A DNA stretch of 64,000 nucleotides from Saccharopolyspora phatthalungensis (GCF_014203395.1 NZ_JACHIW010000002.1:248001-312000), one strand, 5' to 3'; shown: positions 35,351 to 44,034, numbered from the stretch's first letter. A program made the numbers and translations. The notes: generated by a model from the sequence alone, not told the origin.

Positions 35351-36558
35351 TGTCGGATCGGTGCCCTGTCCGGTGCTATGAACCGGCCAACATTCCCGGG
35401 GTGGCTTTCGACCCGTTTCTCGCCGAGTTTCTCCAGGATGCACCGGTGGCGCGGATCCGGATGCGTTTCGGCGAAGGCGAAGCGTGGCTGGTGACCCGGT
35501 ACGAGGATGTCAAGTTCGTCACGTCGGATCCCAGGTTCAGCCGGGCGGCGATCGCGGGCCGCCCCTTCCCCAGGATGACCAAGCACGTCATCCCGTTGGA
35601 CCGGGCGCTGAGCTATTCGGACCCGCCAGAGCATGCGCGGATCCGGCGGGTGGCGGCGAAGATGTTCGCGCAGCGTAGGGTCGAGCAGTTTCGGGTGCGT
35701 GCCGAGCAGGTGATGGCCGAACGGGTGGCTGCGTTGGTGGCTGCGGGTCGGCCGGCCGACCTGGTGGAGCACGTGGTGGCTCCGTTTCCGATGACGATGA
35801 TCGGTGAGGTCGTGGGTATTCCGGTGGCCGACCGGCCCTGGTTGACCTGGTGCGCGGAGACGCTGTTCAGCATGGCGCACGACCAGGCGGAGGTGGATCG
35901 CAATGGCCGGGTCAAGGCTGAGCTCTACGAGTATTTCCACCAGCTCGTGGCGCAACGTCGTGCCGGGCCGCGTGATGATTTGGTGACGGTGTTGGCCGAT
36001 GCCCGCGACCGTGGCGAGATCAATGACGAGGAATTGGGTGCGTTGGTCGTGCTGGTGTCGCTGAATGGGTGGCATGCGGTTCGTTACAACAGTTCGAACA
36101 TGGTGTATGTGCTGTTGACCGAGCCGGGGCTCAAGGATCGGTTGGTGGTTGAGCCGGGGCTGATTCCGCATGCGGTGGAAGAGCTGCTCCGGTTCATCCC
36201 GCACAAGCGTGGTGTCGGTCAACCTCGTGTCGCCACCGAAGATGTCGTGATCCGGGGTGTCCGGATCCGGGCGGGCGATGTCGTGCACATTTCGTATGTG
36301 ACCGCGAATTGGGATGCGGAGATCTTCCCGAATCCGGAGCGAGTCGATCTGGATCGTGCGGACATCCCGCATCTTGCCTTCGGGCATGGTCCGCACTACT
36401 GCGTGGGGCCGCTGTTGGCTCGGATGGAGGCGCGGGTTCTGCTTGCCACCTTGCTGGATCGGTTGCCCCGGCTGCGGTTGGCGGTGTCGCCCGAGGAAGT
36501 GCGGTGGCGGCAGGACGTCATGATCCGCGGTCCGGTTGATCTGCCGGTGACCTGGTAG
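35350..36558 (+). CDS. Cytochrome P450 of the rppA operon (P450-mel/CYP158-like)
   Basis: 402 residues. The heme ligand loop is LAFGHGPHYCVGPLLARME, ExxR is in EELLRFI, and the B-C region is SDPPEHARIRRVAAKMF. The middle of helix I reads LVSLNGWHAVRYNSS and lacks the usual acid-alcohol (A-G-x-D/E-T) pair, so oxygen activation must differ. Translationally coupled to rppA, it probably couples or oxidises tetrahydroxynaphthalene/flaviolin, as P450-mel and CYP158A2 do in streptomycetes. The role comes from context. Confidence 0.9.
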   Translation: MSDRCPVRCYEPANIPGVAFDPFLAEFLQDAPVARIRMRFGEGEAWLVTRYEDVKFVTSDPRFSRAAIAGRPFPRMTKHVIPLDRALSYSDPPEHARIRRVAAKMFAQRRVEQFRVRAEQVMAERVAALVAAGRPADLVEHVVAPFPMTMIGEVVGIPVADRPWLTWCAETLFSMAHDQAEVDRNGRVKAELYEYFHQLVAQRRAGPRDDLVTVLADARDRGEINDEELGALVVLVSLNGWHAVRYNSSNMVYVLLTEPGLKDRLVVEPGLIPHAVEELLRFIPHKRGVGQPRVATEDVVIRGVRIRAGDVVHISYVTANWDAEIFPNPERVDLDRADIPHLAFGHGPHYCVGPLLARMEARVLLATLLDRLPRLRLAVSPEEVRWRQDVMIRGPVDLPVTW

Positions 36559-36587
36559 CGGCGTTGGTGAAGGGAGGGTGCAGGACA

Positions 36588-37103
36588 ATGCGGGGTTTGG
36601 TGGTTCCGCCCGGCCGGGGCAAGCGCATCATGACCGGTGCGCAGGAGGTGACGTTCAAGGTCACGGGGGTGCATTCGGTGGCGGCGTCGAGTTTCGAGGT
36701 GGTGGTGCCGCCGGGTTTCGATGTCGGTGCACATGTGCACGGCCGTAGCGAGGAGCTGTTCTACGTGCTGGAGGGTGAGCTCGACCTGTTGGCGTTCGAG
36801 CCGGTCGTTCGCAGTGGGGATTGCTGGTCGGAGTGGGAGAGCGATTCCGGGCAGCGGGTCTATCGTGCTGGTCCGGGTAGTGTCATGTTCGTCCCGCCTG
36901 GTTGTCCGCATGCCTTCGCCAATCGGGGCGATGTGCCGGCGCGGATGTTCTTCCAGTCTTCGCCGCCTTCGCATCATGAGCGGTATTTCGAGGAGTTGCT
37001 GGAGATCCTGGACGCTCCGGGCGGTGTGGATCATGCTGCGGTGGCCGAGTTGCGGCGGCGGCATGACATCGAGCAGCTGACGCCGCTGCGTTTCGAGGCT
37101 TGA
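36588..37103 (+). CDS. Cupin-domain protein, probable quinone-forming oxygenase
   Basis: 171 residues with one cupin barrel: HVHGRSEELFYVLEGELDLL gives His, His and Glu ligands, and VPPGCPHAF gives the fourth. Cupin monooxygenases such as MomA oxidise tetrahydroxynaphthalene to flaviolin and are encoded with rppA in streptomycetes, so the same step is likely here. There is a strong GGGAGG site and a 29-bp gap after the P450 gene. Third and last gene of the operon. Confidence 0.82.
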   Translation: MRGLVVPPGRGKRIMTGAQEVTFKVTGVHSVAASSFEVVVPPGFDVGAHVHGRSEELFYVLEGELDLLAFEPVVRSGDCWSEWESDSGQRVYRAGPGSVMFVPPGCPHAFANRGDVPARMFFQSSPPSHHERYFEELLEILDAPGGVDHAAVAELRRRHDIEQLTPLRFEA

Positions 37104-37258
37104 ATTCTGGTGGTCTTGGCGCGTCGTGGGTTGTTTGGTCTTGCGGTGCCGCCAGGCTTCTCCCCTGCCGGTGCTCGCGGTCGAGCTGGCGGACCGGGAG
37201 GAGCCCGGCGTGTGGCCTGGATGTTCCCCTTGCGTGAGGGGCCTCTCCGTGACGCGTC

Positions 37259-38062
37259 TCAGTCGTGCTGGGCGGGGGGCTCGGGCAACGCTTCGCCGGT
37301 TTCCAGCAGCGTCTTGAGGCTGGAGAGCAGCGCTGGCCATCCTTCGCGGATCATGCCCAGGACGGTGCTTGCTGGGTCGAAGCCGTCGTGCACGACGGTC
37401 AGTTTGACCGTCTCCCCGACCGGTTCGATGTGGAAGGTCACCTTCGACCGGGGTTCGGCGGCGATCTTGGCGCGGGTTTCTTCGTCTACGCCGGCGGTTT
37501 CGGCCCATTGTGGGGTGAAGGTGTGCCAGGTGTAGGAAAGCGTGCGGTAGGGCTCGGATTCGAGGACCACCTGGGCGGGGTCGGCGGTCGTGCCGCCGCG
37601 CTCGTGCCAGGTCATCGTGGATCCCACCTGCCAGTCGGTGTCGAAGGCCACTCCCCAGTAGCGGCGGGTGAAGGCCGGGTCGGTCAGCGCTTGCCAGAGC
37701 CGTTGGGGTGTGGTGTTGATGTAGGTGGTGTAGACGAATTCCGCGTTGCTCATCGGTTGTTGCTCCAATGCGGTTTTCAGGTCCGCGAGCGCGTGTACCC
37801 GCTTGCGGTCGTACTGGTTGATCCAGCGTTCGGCGATGGCGTTGATCGGTTCGGCGTTGAGGTAGTGCAGCTTTTCCCGGCCTCGCCGGAGGGTGGTCAC
37901 CAGGTTGGCCGCTTCCAGCACGGCGAGGTGCTTGCTGACTGATTGCCTGGCCATGTCGAGTCCGGTGCACAGTTCGCGCAGGGTTTGCCCGTTGCGGGAG
38001 TTCAGGCTGTCCAGTAGTCGGCGTCGGTTGCCGTCGGCCAATGCCTTGAACACCGTGTCCAT
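37259..38062 (-). CDS. ArsR-type regulator fused to SRPBCC/AHSA1 domain
   Basis: 267 residues. A winged helix of ArsR type occupies residues 1-95 (FKALADGNRRRLLDSLNSR, LDMARQSVSKHLAVLEAANL). An AHSA1/SRPBCC ligand-binding domain occupies about 105-265 (FVYTTYINTTPQRLWQALTD, PAFTRRYWGV). Such fusions repress their own or nearby genes until a hydrophobic ligand binds. ATG 38062 begins the regulator exactly. A large inverted repeat just upstream is the probable operator. The metal-site cysteines of classical ArsR are absent. Confidence 0.9.
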   Translation of the reverse strand: MDTVFKALADGNRRRLLDSLNSRNGQTLRELCTGLDMARQSVSKHLAVLEAANLVTTLRRGREKLHYLNAEPINAIAERWINQYDRKRVHALADLKTALEQQPMSNAEFVYTTYINTTPQRLWQALTDPAFTRRYWGVAFDTDWQVGSTMTWHERGGTTADPAQVVLESEPYRTLSYTWHTFTPQWAETAGVDEETRAKIAAEPRSKVTFHIEPVGETVKLTVVHDGFDPASTVLGMIREGWPALLSSLKTLLETGEALPEPPAQHD

Positions 38063-38079
38063 TTCACCTACCCGAAATA

Positions 38080-38124
38080 TGCAGCCTGTTGGCTGCGCGA
38101 AATATAGGCAGCCAACAGGCTGCA
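38080..38124. promoter_or_regulatory. Operator-like inverted repeat upstream of the ArsR-SRPBCC gene
   Basis: 17-bp arms TGCAGCCTGTTGGCTGC (38080-38096) and 38108-38124, exact reverse complements, 11 bases apart. Each arm is itself a 6-4-6 palindrome (GCAGCC/GGCTGC), so there are two dimer sites. They lie 18-62 bases upstream of the start codon, over the expected promoter, fitting autoregulation. Confidence 0.8.
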
Positions 38125-38252
38125 TGTCAACGGGGCCGGTACGGCTCGGCCGGGGCTGGCCAGGTCGGTGTGGGCACCGGACACCGGGCTTGGTGTGCCG
38201 GCAGCTGTGGGACATGCGCTTGTGCGTGGGCTTTCGCGCCTAGGATTCGGGC

Positions 38253-38940
38253 ATGGCGGCGACGGCGGTGCTGGTGCACGGCAGTTTTCTGGGGCCGTGG
38301 TCGTGGCGTGATGTGGTTGTGGACCTGGCGGACTCGGGAATCGGATGTGTGGTCGCGGATCTTCCCAGCGGATTCGGCGGGATCCGCGACGCCGCCGGTG
38401 ATCTGCACGACGATGCCGCGCAGGTGCGGGAGATCCTGGATGCTGCCGCGGGGCCGGTGGTGCTGTGCGGGCACTCTTACGGAGGGGCGGTGATCACCGA
38501 AGCGGCCGCGGGGCATCCGGCTGTGCGGCGGCTGGTGTACCTGGTCGGCGCGCTGCCCGATGCCGGCCAGAGCCTGGCTGATCTGGCGCCGGCTCCCGGG
38601 TCCGCGCCACGTGCGCGGGAAGCGGTGCGATGGCGTGCCGACGGCTTGGTGGAGCTGACCGCGTATTCCGCTCGCGAGGCGTTGTTCCACGACTACTCAC
38701 CACTGCGGGCCGAGGAGGCGATTTCGTTGCTGCGGCCCAGTAATCCGGTGATCGGCGGGCAGGCCGTGCGGGCGGCGGCATGGCGGCAGGTGGCGACGAC
38801 CGTCGTGCGGGCCGCATTCGACCGGATGGCGGAGCTAATCTCGGCCGCGCTGCCCCGGGACGAGGTCGAGACCGTGTCCTCACTGGTCCCGGCCCGATCT
38901 GGTCGCCACCCTGCTGGCCGACCTGGTGCGGTCGCGGTGA
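38253..38940 (+). pseudogene. Alpha/beta hydrolase with C-terminal deletion and frameshift
   Basis: Family start MAATAVLVHGSFLGPWSWRD, nucleophile GHSYGGAVI, then a normal course to DEVETVSS near 38880. The expected SSHSPFWSRPDLVA with the catalytic His is missing. After SS the family sequence resumes in another frame (WSRPDLVATLLADLV) and stops at 38940. A small deletion has therefore removed the His and shifted the frame. In the original frame reading runs on for 1.5 kb across other genes. The enzyme should be inactive. Confidence 0.78.
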
Positions 38941-39022
38941 ACGCGAGAGCGAGCGTTTCCCGGCTCAGTGACCCGTGGGCGGTGCGGGATGTACCCGCAC
39001 CGCCCACGCGACAGGTGAGCTC

Positions 39023-39355
39023 TCAGTTCTGCTCGGGTACGGCCATCTCGCCCAGCAGTGACCAGTCCTGCTGCGGCACGGTCGTGTTGATGATCCGCGG
39101 CGTTTCGGCGAGGTGTGGTGGCAGGGTTTGCCGGGCCTTCTTGAAGTGTTCCGACTGGACGTGCGCGGCACCGGCCTCGCCGTCGCGGAATGCCTCGATC
39201 AGGACGTACTCGGTCGGGTCCGCGACGCTGCGGGACCAGTCGAACCACAGGCAGCCCGGCTCGGCGCGGGTGGCCCGGGTGAATTCCCCGGCGATGTCCG
39301 GCCATTGGTCGGCGTGTTCGGGCCGGATTCGGAATTTGGCGGTGATGAAGATCAT
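39023..39355 (-). CDS. ABM-domain antibiotic biosynthesis monooxygenase-like protein
   Basis: 110 residues with a ferredoxin-like ABM fold: MIFITAKFRIRPEHADQWPD, TRATRAEPGCLWFDWSRS, EYVLIEAFRDGEAGAAH. YgiN-like quinol monooxygenases are of this size and pattern. ATG 39355 has GAAGGAG 8 bases upstream. The substrate is unknown; it may act on quinones. Confidence 0.88.
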   Translation of the reverse strand: MIFITAKFRIRPEHADQWPDIAGEFTRATRAEPGCLWFDWSRSVADPTEYVLIEAFRDGEAGAAHVQSEHFKKARQTLPPHLAETPRIINTTVPQQDWSLLGEMAVPEQN

Positions 39356-39455
39356 CGCGGGCACTCCTTCGAACCAGATTGGACGCTGCGTTTCCGTTGG
39401 TACCGCTGATCCTAAGGACTCGTCCGGGCACGCATCCGGGCTGGTAGGCCGTGAT

Positions 39456-40391
39456 TCAGTCGCCGAGCCGCCGCGTGTAGTGCTCGCGCAACACCTCGGT
39501 GCGGTCGGTGGGCCAGGGGCCGCGGATGTCGCCGTGCAGGGCGGCGAACAGGATCTCGAAGTACACCTGCCACGCGGCCAGCAGGGTGGCTCGCTGGTCG
39601 GCCTGAGCGGTGGGCACGGTGTGGGTCAGTCTCAGGCGGGTGCCGATCGGATGCTGGGTGCGGAGTTGGAAACGCACGGTTCCCCCGGGTTGCCAGGCGT
39701 ATTCCAGGACGTGCGGGGCCTCGACGGTGGTGAGCGCGGCGGCCTGACCGAAGCCGTGGGTGCTGTGCAGCGGCGGTTGGTCACCGGTAGCGGGTTGGCC
39801 GTTGTCGGTGATCAGGGCCCAGACCTGTTCGGGTGGCTGGACGAGGTCGCGTTCGAAGTGGATCGTCCAGCCGTGCTCGGTCGGGTCCAGTTCTCCTTCG
39901 CCGAGGCCGAACTGCTCGATGTAGGACTCGGCGCGTTCGAACCAGGTCTGCATGCAGAATTCGGCGGTCGTTCCCGAGAGCCGGGCGGACAGGCCGTCGA
40001 GGCAGGCGTCCCAGCCTGCGGCGTGGCGGGCGGCCGACGGGCGGTCGCTGTCGGGGCCGTGCAGGGTGTGGCTGAATACCAGCAGGCAGCCTTCGGGGTG
40101 CGGGAGCAGTTCGCAGCGGATGACGTCGCTGTCCCAGCGGAACGCGAAGACTTTCGGCGGGTCGGCCTCCAGGATTTCGCCCTCGTCGGAGTCGGCGGAG
40201 CCTTCGAAGGTGAAGCGCATCGGTGCGCCGATGACTGGCTGGTCGAAGTCGATGCGGGCGGGGAACCAGTGGGCCAGTTCGGCCGGGTCGGTGATGGCCT
40301 GCCACACCTTCTCCGGCGGGTGGTGCAGCAGGCGTTGCAGGCGCAGTACGGGACGGTCGCCGATCATGGTGAGGGTGGTGTTCGTGGTCAT
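39456..40391 (-). CDS. Tandem SRPBCC/AHSA1 domain protein
   Basis: 311 residues with two AHSA1-type domains, about 10-160 (RLLHHPPEKVWQAITDPAEL, AHWFPARIDFD) and about 170-305 (HFERDLVQPPEQVWALITDN). The pattern is of hydrophobic ligand binding. The start overlaps the stop of the upstream ArsR gene (ATGA), so regulator and ligand-binding protein are co-translated. This resembles, unfused, the ArsR-SRPBCC protein at 37259. The ligand is unknown. Confidence 0.87.
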   Translation of the reverse strand: MTTNTTLTMIGDRPVLRLQRLLHHPPEKVWQAITDPAELAHWFPARIDFDQPVIGAPMRFTFEGSADSDEGEILEADPPKVFAFRWDSDVIRCELLPHPEGCLLVFSHTLHGPDSDRPSAARHAAGWDACLDGLSARLSGTTAEFCMQTWFERAESYIEQFGLGEGELDPTEHGWTIHFERDLVQPPEQVWALITDNGQPATGDQPPLHSTHGFGQAAALTTVEAPHVLEYAWQPGGTVRFQLRTQHPIGTRLRLTHTVPTAQADQRATLLAAWQVYFEILFAALHGDIRGPWPTDRTEVLREHYTRRLGD

Positions 40392-40714
40392 GGCTGGGGG
40401 GCCTCCTGGTCGGGCATGGTGTCGAGGTGGCGTTGCAGGGCGTCGAGCCGGTCGTTCCACATCCGGCGGTAGGGCGCCAGCCAGGCGTCGATTTCGGCCA
40501 GCGGCTCCGGGCAGAGCCGGTACCAGCGGCGCTGGGCGTCCTGGCGGACGTCGACCAGTCCCGCTTCGCGTAGCACCTTGAGGTGCTTGGACACGGTGGG
40601 CTGGCTCAGCGGCAGCCGGTCGACGAGGTCGCCGACCGCCCGTTCCCCGGTGCGCAGCAGGTCGAGGATGTCCCGTCGGTGCGGTTCGGCCAGGACTTCA
40701 AAAGTACTTGCCAC
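40388..40714 (-). CDS. ArsR-family regulator
   Basis: 108 residues with one winged helix: FEVLAEPHRRDILDLLRTGE, then LPLSQPTVSKHLKVLREAGL and the wing VRQDAQRRWYRL. The C-terminal tail (WLAPYRRMWNDRLDALQRHL) is that of the ArsR regulators paired with SRPBCC genes. GTG 40714 is chosen at the family start. The region upstream (about 40720-40745) is AT-rich with a partial repeat ATATAGCC...GGAAATAT that could be the operator. Confidence 0.87.
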   Translation of the reverse strand: MASTFEVLAEPHRRDILDLLRTGERAVGDLVDRLPLSQPTVSKHLKVLREAGLVDVRQDAQRRWYRLCPEPLAEIDAWLAPYRRMWNDRLDALQRHLDTMPDQEAPQP

Positions 40715-40781
40715 CCCATCAATATAGCCAACCGGAAATATATTGGGCGAGGCGGCGGGCCACACCAGCTGGCGATCGATC

Positions 40782-41183
40782 TCAGGGGTTCAGCACGGAC
40801 TGGGTCTGGGTGGTGTGCCCGATGCGGCGCCCGGAATCGTCGAACAGCTCGGTCTGCACCGCGATGTTCGTGCGGCCCACGTGCAGCGGACGGCTGACCG
40901 CGTGCAACGCGCCGTCGCGCACCGCGCGGAAGAAGTTCGTCTTTGACTCGATCGTGGCGGTGCGCGTGCCCTCGGGCAGGTTCAGGTACGCGCAGATCGC
41001 GCCGATCGAATCGGCCAACGCCATGACCGCGCCCCCGTGCAGCACTCCCCCCGCCGTGCAGCGTTGGGCGGCCCAGTCCAGATGCCCGCGGACCTCCTCG
41101 GTGCTCGCGGAGTCGATCCGCACTCCCAGCGACACCGCGAACGGCATGAGAGCGAGGAGTTGCTGATGATCGACGGCGGTCAC
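40782..41183 (-). CDS. PaaI-type hotdog thioesterase
   Basis: 133 residues of the 4HBT/PaaI fold: LLALMPFAVSLGVRID, the active-site region GGVLHGGAVMALADSIGA, and ESKTNFFRAVRDG. It hydrolyses acyl-CoA thioesters. GTG 41183 has AGGAGG 4 bases upstream and overlaps the stop of the BKACE gene (GTGA). Coupling with a beta-keto acid cleavage enzyme suggests release of an acyl-CoA formed by it. Confidence 0.9.
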   Translation of the reverse strand: MTAVDHQQLLALMPFAVSLGVRIDSASTEEVRGHLDWAAQRCTAGGVLHGGAVMALADSIGAICAYLNLPEGTRTATIESKTNFFRAVRDGALHAVSRPLHVGRTNIAVQTELFDDSGRRIGHTTQTQSVLNP

Positions 41184-41902
41184 GGGGCCTCCTGGGCGAG
41201 GATCCGGGTTGCGGCGGCGACGAGTTCGGCGTTGTCGGCGGCGACCTGCCCATCGGGCAGCCGCAAGGTGTCCTCCAGCCCGATGCGAGTGGCGAGACCG
41301 CGGCGCGCGGCGACAGTGAGCACCGTCCATGCCCCGGCGGCCTCGCCGTGCAGCAGGATCGGCGTCGCCGCCGGGCGCAGCCGATCCAACAACGCTTCGG
41401 CGGTGGTCGGGGCGCCGCGTGCGGTCAGATCGGTGACCTCTGCCAGCACCCGCAGCACCCTGCCGCGATGCGGCGAGAGCAGGAACTGGCGGTCGCCGTC
41501 GGTGCCGGAGTGGATACCGGCCTCGATGCCGACACCGCGTTCCAACAGCGCGGCCGCGACGACGTCGGCGCCGGGTTCGTGCCAGTTGACCGAGGCGTGA
41601 TCGGGCAGCACTGTCCACGCCCGGATTGCCCGGATCCGATCGGCGGGGTCCGGGGCGGTCCACGCGCCCGTGGTGACGCCGACCGGGACGGCGGGCGCGG
41701 CGGCCCGCACCGCCCGCAACGCGGCGGCGACCAGGTGCGGATCCAAACTGTCGGTGCCGTCGGGCGCCTTGGGATGCAGGTGGATGTCGGTAGCACCGGC
41801 AGCGACGCTGTCGGCAGCCGCCTTGGCCAGCTCTTCCGGGCGCACGGGCAGGTGGAAGTGCTCGCGCGGCGACCGCGCGCCGTTGAGGCAGACCTGCAGC
41901 AT
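41180..41902 (-). CDS. BKACE-family beta-keto acid cleavage enzyme
   Basis: 240 residues, shorter than most members but with the core pattern MLQVCLNGARSPREH, the metal site GATDIHLHPKAPDGTDSL, and later WHEPGADVVAAALLERGVGI with HGEAAGAW. The family (DUF849, Kce) cleaves a beta-keto acid with acetyl-CoA to acetoacetate and an acyl-CoA. ATG 41902 starts the family pattern; the frame upstream to 42016 is not family-like. Translationally coupled with a thioesterase gene. Confidence 0.87.
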   Translation of the reverse strand: MLQVCLNGARSPREHFHLPVRPEELAKAAADSVAAGATDIHLHPKAPDGTDSLDPHLVAAALRAVRAAAPAVPVGVTTGAWTAPDPADRIRAIRAWTVLPDHASVNWHEPGADVVAAALLERGVGIEAGIHSGTDGDRQFLLSPHRGRVLRVLAEVTDLTARGAPTTAEALLDRLRPAATPILLHGEAAGAWTVLTVAARRGLATRIGLEDTLRLPDGQVAADNAELVAAATRILAQEAP

Positions 41903-42096
41903 GCGCCGATTCTCCCCCGATCCGGCAAGCGCGCGGAAGCTGACGTCCCGTTTCGTGATCATCTTCCGGTGCCATGCGTCGCCCGGATCGGTGACGCCGG
42001 CGTCCAGCTTGGCCACGGCCGGTCAGCCACGCGACCCCGGATGAGGACGCGTGATCTGTGCACCGGGGATCGTGGCGGAGGCGTTAGCGTGGTGAG

Positions 42097-42669
42097 GTGG
42101 TGTTGAGCAATCGGATCCTGCGGGGCGTGGCGGCCGGCGAGATCACCCTGGCGTTCCAGCGCTGGCCAAGCCCGCAGGCAAACGCCGGATCGCAACTGCG
42201 CACCGCGGTCGGGTTGATCGGCATCGGCGAGGTCGCCGAGGTTGACCCGCACGAGATCACCGACGGCGAGGCCCAGCGGGCCGGCTTCACCTCCGCGGCC
42301 GGCCTTCGGTCCTCTTTGGACAAACACGGGCGGGGCGCGGTCTATCGCCTCACGCTCAGCTACGGTGGCCCCGCCCCGGCGCTGCCTCCGGAACCGGTGG
42401 AGCTGCACCCGCGCGAGCGGGCCTCGATCGACCGGCGGTTGGCGCAACTGGACGTCTCTTCCCCGCGCGGACCGTGGACCAAAGCGATCCTGGAACTGCT
42501 GCGGCAGCGTCCCGGCCTGCGCCCCGCCGAACTCGCCGCCGACCAAGGACGCCCGGTATCGCGGTGCAAATCCGATGTGTGGCAACTGCGCGAGCTCGGC
42601 CTCGTCGAACCCCTCGAAACCGGATTCCGGCTGTCCCCGCGCGGACAGTCCTACCTCGACAGTCCCTGA
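42097..42669 (+). CDS. ASCH/PUA-like domain hypothetical protein
   Basis: 190 residues. The N-terminal part (AAGEITLAFQRWPSPQANAGS, LRTAVGLIGIGEVAEVD) has the look of the ASCH/PUA-like RNA-binding fold. The C-terminal 80 residues (WTKAILELLRQRPGLRPAEL, LRELGLVEPLETGFRLSPRG) form a winged-helix-like region. Function unknown. The exact start (GTG 42097 or 42100) is uncertain. The 195 bp between its end and the TrpRS gene hold nothing I can support. Confidence 0.75.
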   Translation: MVLSNRILRGVAAGEITLAFQRWPSPQANAGSQLRTAVGLIGIGEVAEVDPHEITDGEAQRAGFTSAAGLRSSLDKHGRGAVYRLTLSYGGPAPALPPEPVELHPRERASIDRRLAQLDVSSPRGPWTKAILELLRQRPGLRPAELAADQGRPVSRCKSDVWQLRELGLVEPLETGFRLSPRGQSYLDSP

Positions 42670-42864
42670 TGAACGGAAAACGCATGCCGCTCAACCAGGT
42701 CCACCTGGTCCACCAGCGCGGTGGCAGGCCCGCGGACACCAGCGCCGACGATGCCGAGTCCGCACTGTACGTGGCGATCTGGGCGCATAGCAGCGGCAAT
42801 GACGCCACTGCGCGACGTGCCGATGCGTTCCCGCAACGTGGTCAACCTGTGACGGCCGACCCGA

Positions 42865-43917
42865 TCAGTAGCGGGTGCCCATCGCTGAGCGCACCTCGGC
42901 GAGGGTGGTTTCGGCGATGGCGTTGGCCCGCTCGTTGCCGTCGCGCAGGATCCGACGCAGGTAGCCGCGATCCCGCGCGAAGGAGGCCCGCCGCGCCCGC
43001 ATCGGTGCCAGGTGCTCGTTGACCGCCTCGGTGACCGTGCGTTTCAACGCCGCCGCACCACCGGAACCGATGCCCTGGGCGACCTCGTGGGGATCCCGGC
43101 CAGTGCACAACGCCGCCAGCAGCACCAGGCTGGAGACCTCGGGGCGGGACTGCGGATCGTAGCTGATGTGGCGCTGCGAATCGGTTTTCGCGCCTCGGAT
43201 CAGCCGCGCGGTCTCATCGGCGCTGGCCGACAGCGTGATCGCGTTGCCGCGGCTCTTGCTCATCTTCGCCCCGTCGGTGCCCAGCAGCAGCGGCGCCGGT
43301 GACAGCAGTGCGTCCGGCTCGGGCAGCAGCCGGCCGTAGCGTTCGTTGAACCGGCGCGCGATCGTGCGGGTCAGCTCCAGGTGCGGCAGCTGGTCCTGGC
43401 CCACCGGCACCAGATTCGCCTTGCAGAACAAGATGTCGGCGGCCTGGTGCGCCGGGTAGGTGAACATCAGGCCGCTGACCGCGGACTGCCGCGAATGGTT
43501 GATCTCGTCCTTGACCGTGGGATTGCGGCCCAGTTCCGGGACCGACACCAGGCTCAGGAACGGCAGCAGCAACTGGTTGAGCGCCGCCACCGCGCTGTGG
43601 GTGAAGATCGTGGCGCGCTGCGGGTCGATCCCGGCGGCCAGGTAGTCCAGCACCAGGTTCTCCACATGCTCACCGAGGCGCTCGGCGACATCCCGGTCGG
43701 TGAGCACCTGGTAGTCGGCGATGATCAGCAGCACCTCCACGCCCAGGTGTTGCAACCGGACCCGGTTGTGCAGGGTGCCGAAGTAGTGGCCCAGGTGCAG
43801 CGGTCCGGTCGGGCGATCCCCGGTGAGCACCCGGAAATCGGCGGGGCGCAGCGGGATCAGCTTTTCCAGTTCGGTGCTGCGACGGGCGGCGGTAGAGGTC
43901 GCGGTCGTGGTGGTCAT
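42865..43917 (-). CDS. trpS: Tryptophanyl-tRNA synthetase
   Basis: 350 residues, full length for bacterial TrpRS. It has the HIGH-type motif TGPLHLGHYFGTL, AGIDPQRATIF, the tryptophan-site region EINHSRQSAVSGLMFTYPAHQA, and GAKMSKSRGN (KMSKS). It charges tRNA-Trp. ATG 43917 begins 15 residues before the conserved part. A leader with tandem Trp codons and a terminator precedes it, so expression answers to charged tRNA-Trp. Inducible TrpRS genes of this kind can be auxiliary, indolmycin-resistant enzymes; whether this is the only copy in the genome cannot be seen. Confidence 0.95.
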   Translation of the reverse strand: MTTTTATSTAARRSTELEKLIPLRPADFRVLTGDRPTGPLHLGHYFGTLHNRVRLQHLGVEVLLIIADYQVLTDRDVAERLGEHVENLVLDYLAAGIDPQRATIFTHSAVAALNQLLLPFLSLVSVPELGRNPTVKDEINHSRQSAVSGLMFTYPAHQAADILFCKANLVPVGQDQLPHLELTRTIARRFNERYGRLLPEPDALLSPAPLLLGTDGAKMSKSRGNAITLSASADETARLIRGAKTDSQRHISYDPQSRPEVSSLVLLAALCTGRDPHEVAQGIGSGGAAALKRTVTEAVNEHLAPMRARRASFARDRGYLRRILRDGNERANAIAETTLAEVRSAMGTRY

Positions 43918-43982
43918 TGAGGTTCTCCTCATCCGGTGGCGGGGTCCGGCCGGCGCCCTGGACGTGCGGAGAACACGAAGAA

Positions 43983-44004
43983 GGGCCGTCCATCCGAACG
44001 GCCC
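43983..44004 (-). terminator. Attenuator terminator hairpin upstream of trpS
   Basis: 7-bp stem GGGCCGT/ACGGCCC around an 8-nt loop, followed on the transcribed strand by TTCTTCGTGTTC. It lies 66 bases before the trpS start. Confidence 0.75.
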
Positions 44005-44034
44005 GAGGTGTGCGCAATGCTGGTGCGGCCGCTC

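Noticed and set aside
38253..40472. A single 739-residue hydrolase fusion protein
   Set aside because: Only the first about 210 residues are hydrolase. The rest is antisense to the ABM and SRPBCC genes after a frameshift, so it is read-through of a broken gene.
42651..42845. Small gene between the ASCH-like gene and trpS
   Set aside because: Open frames on both strands lack ribosome sites and any family likeness.
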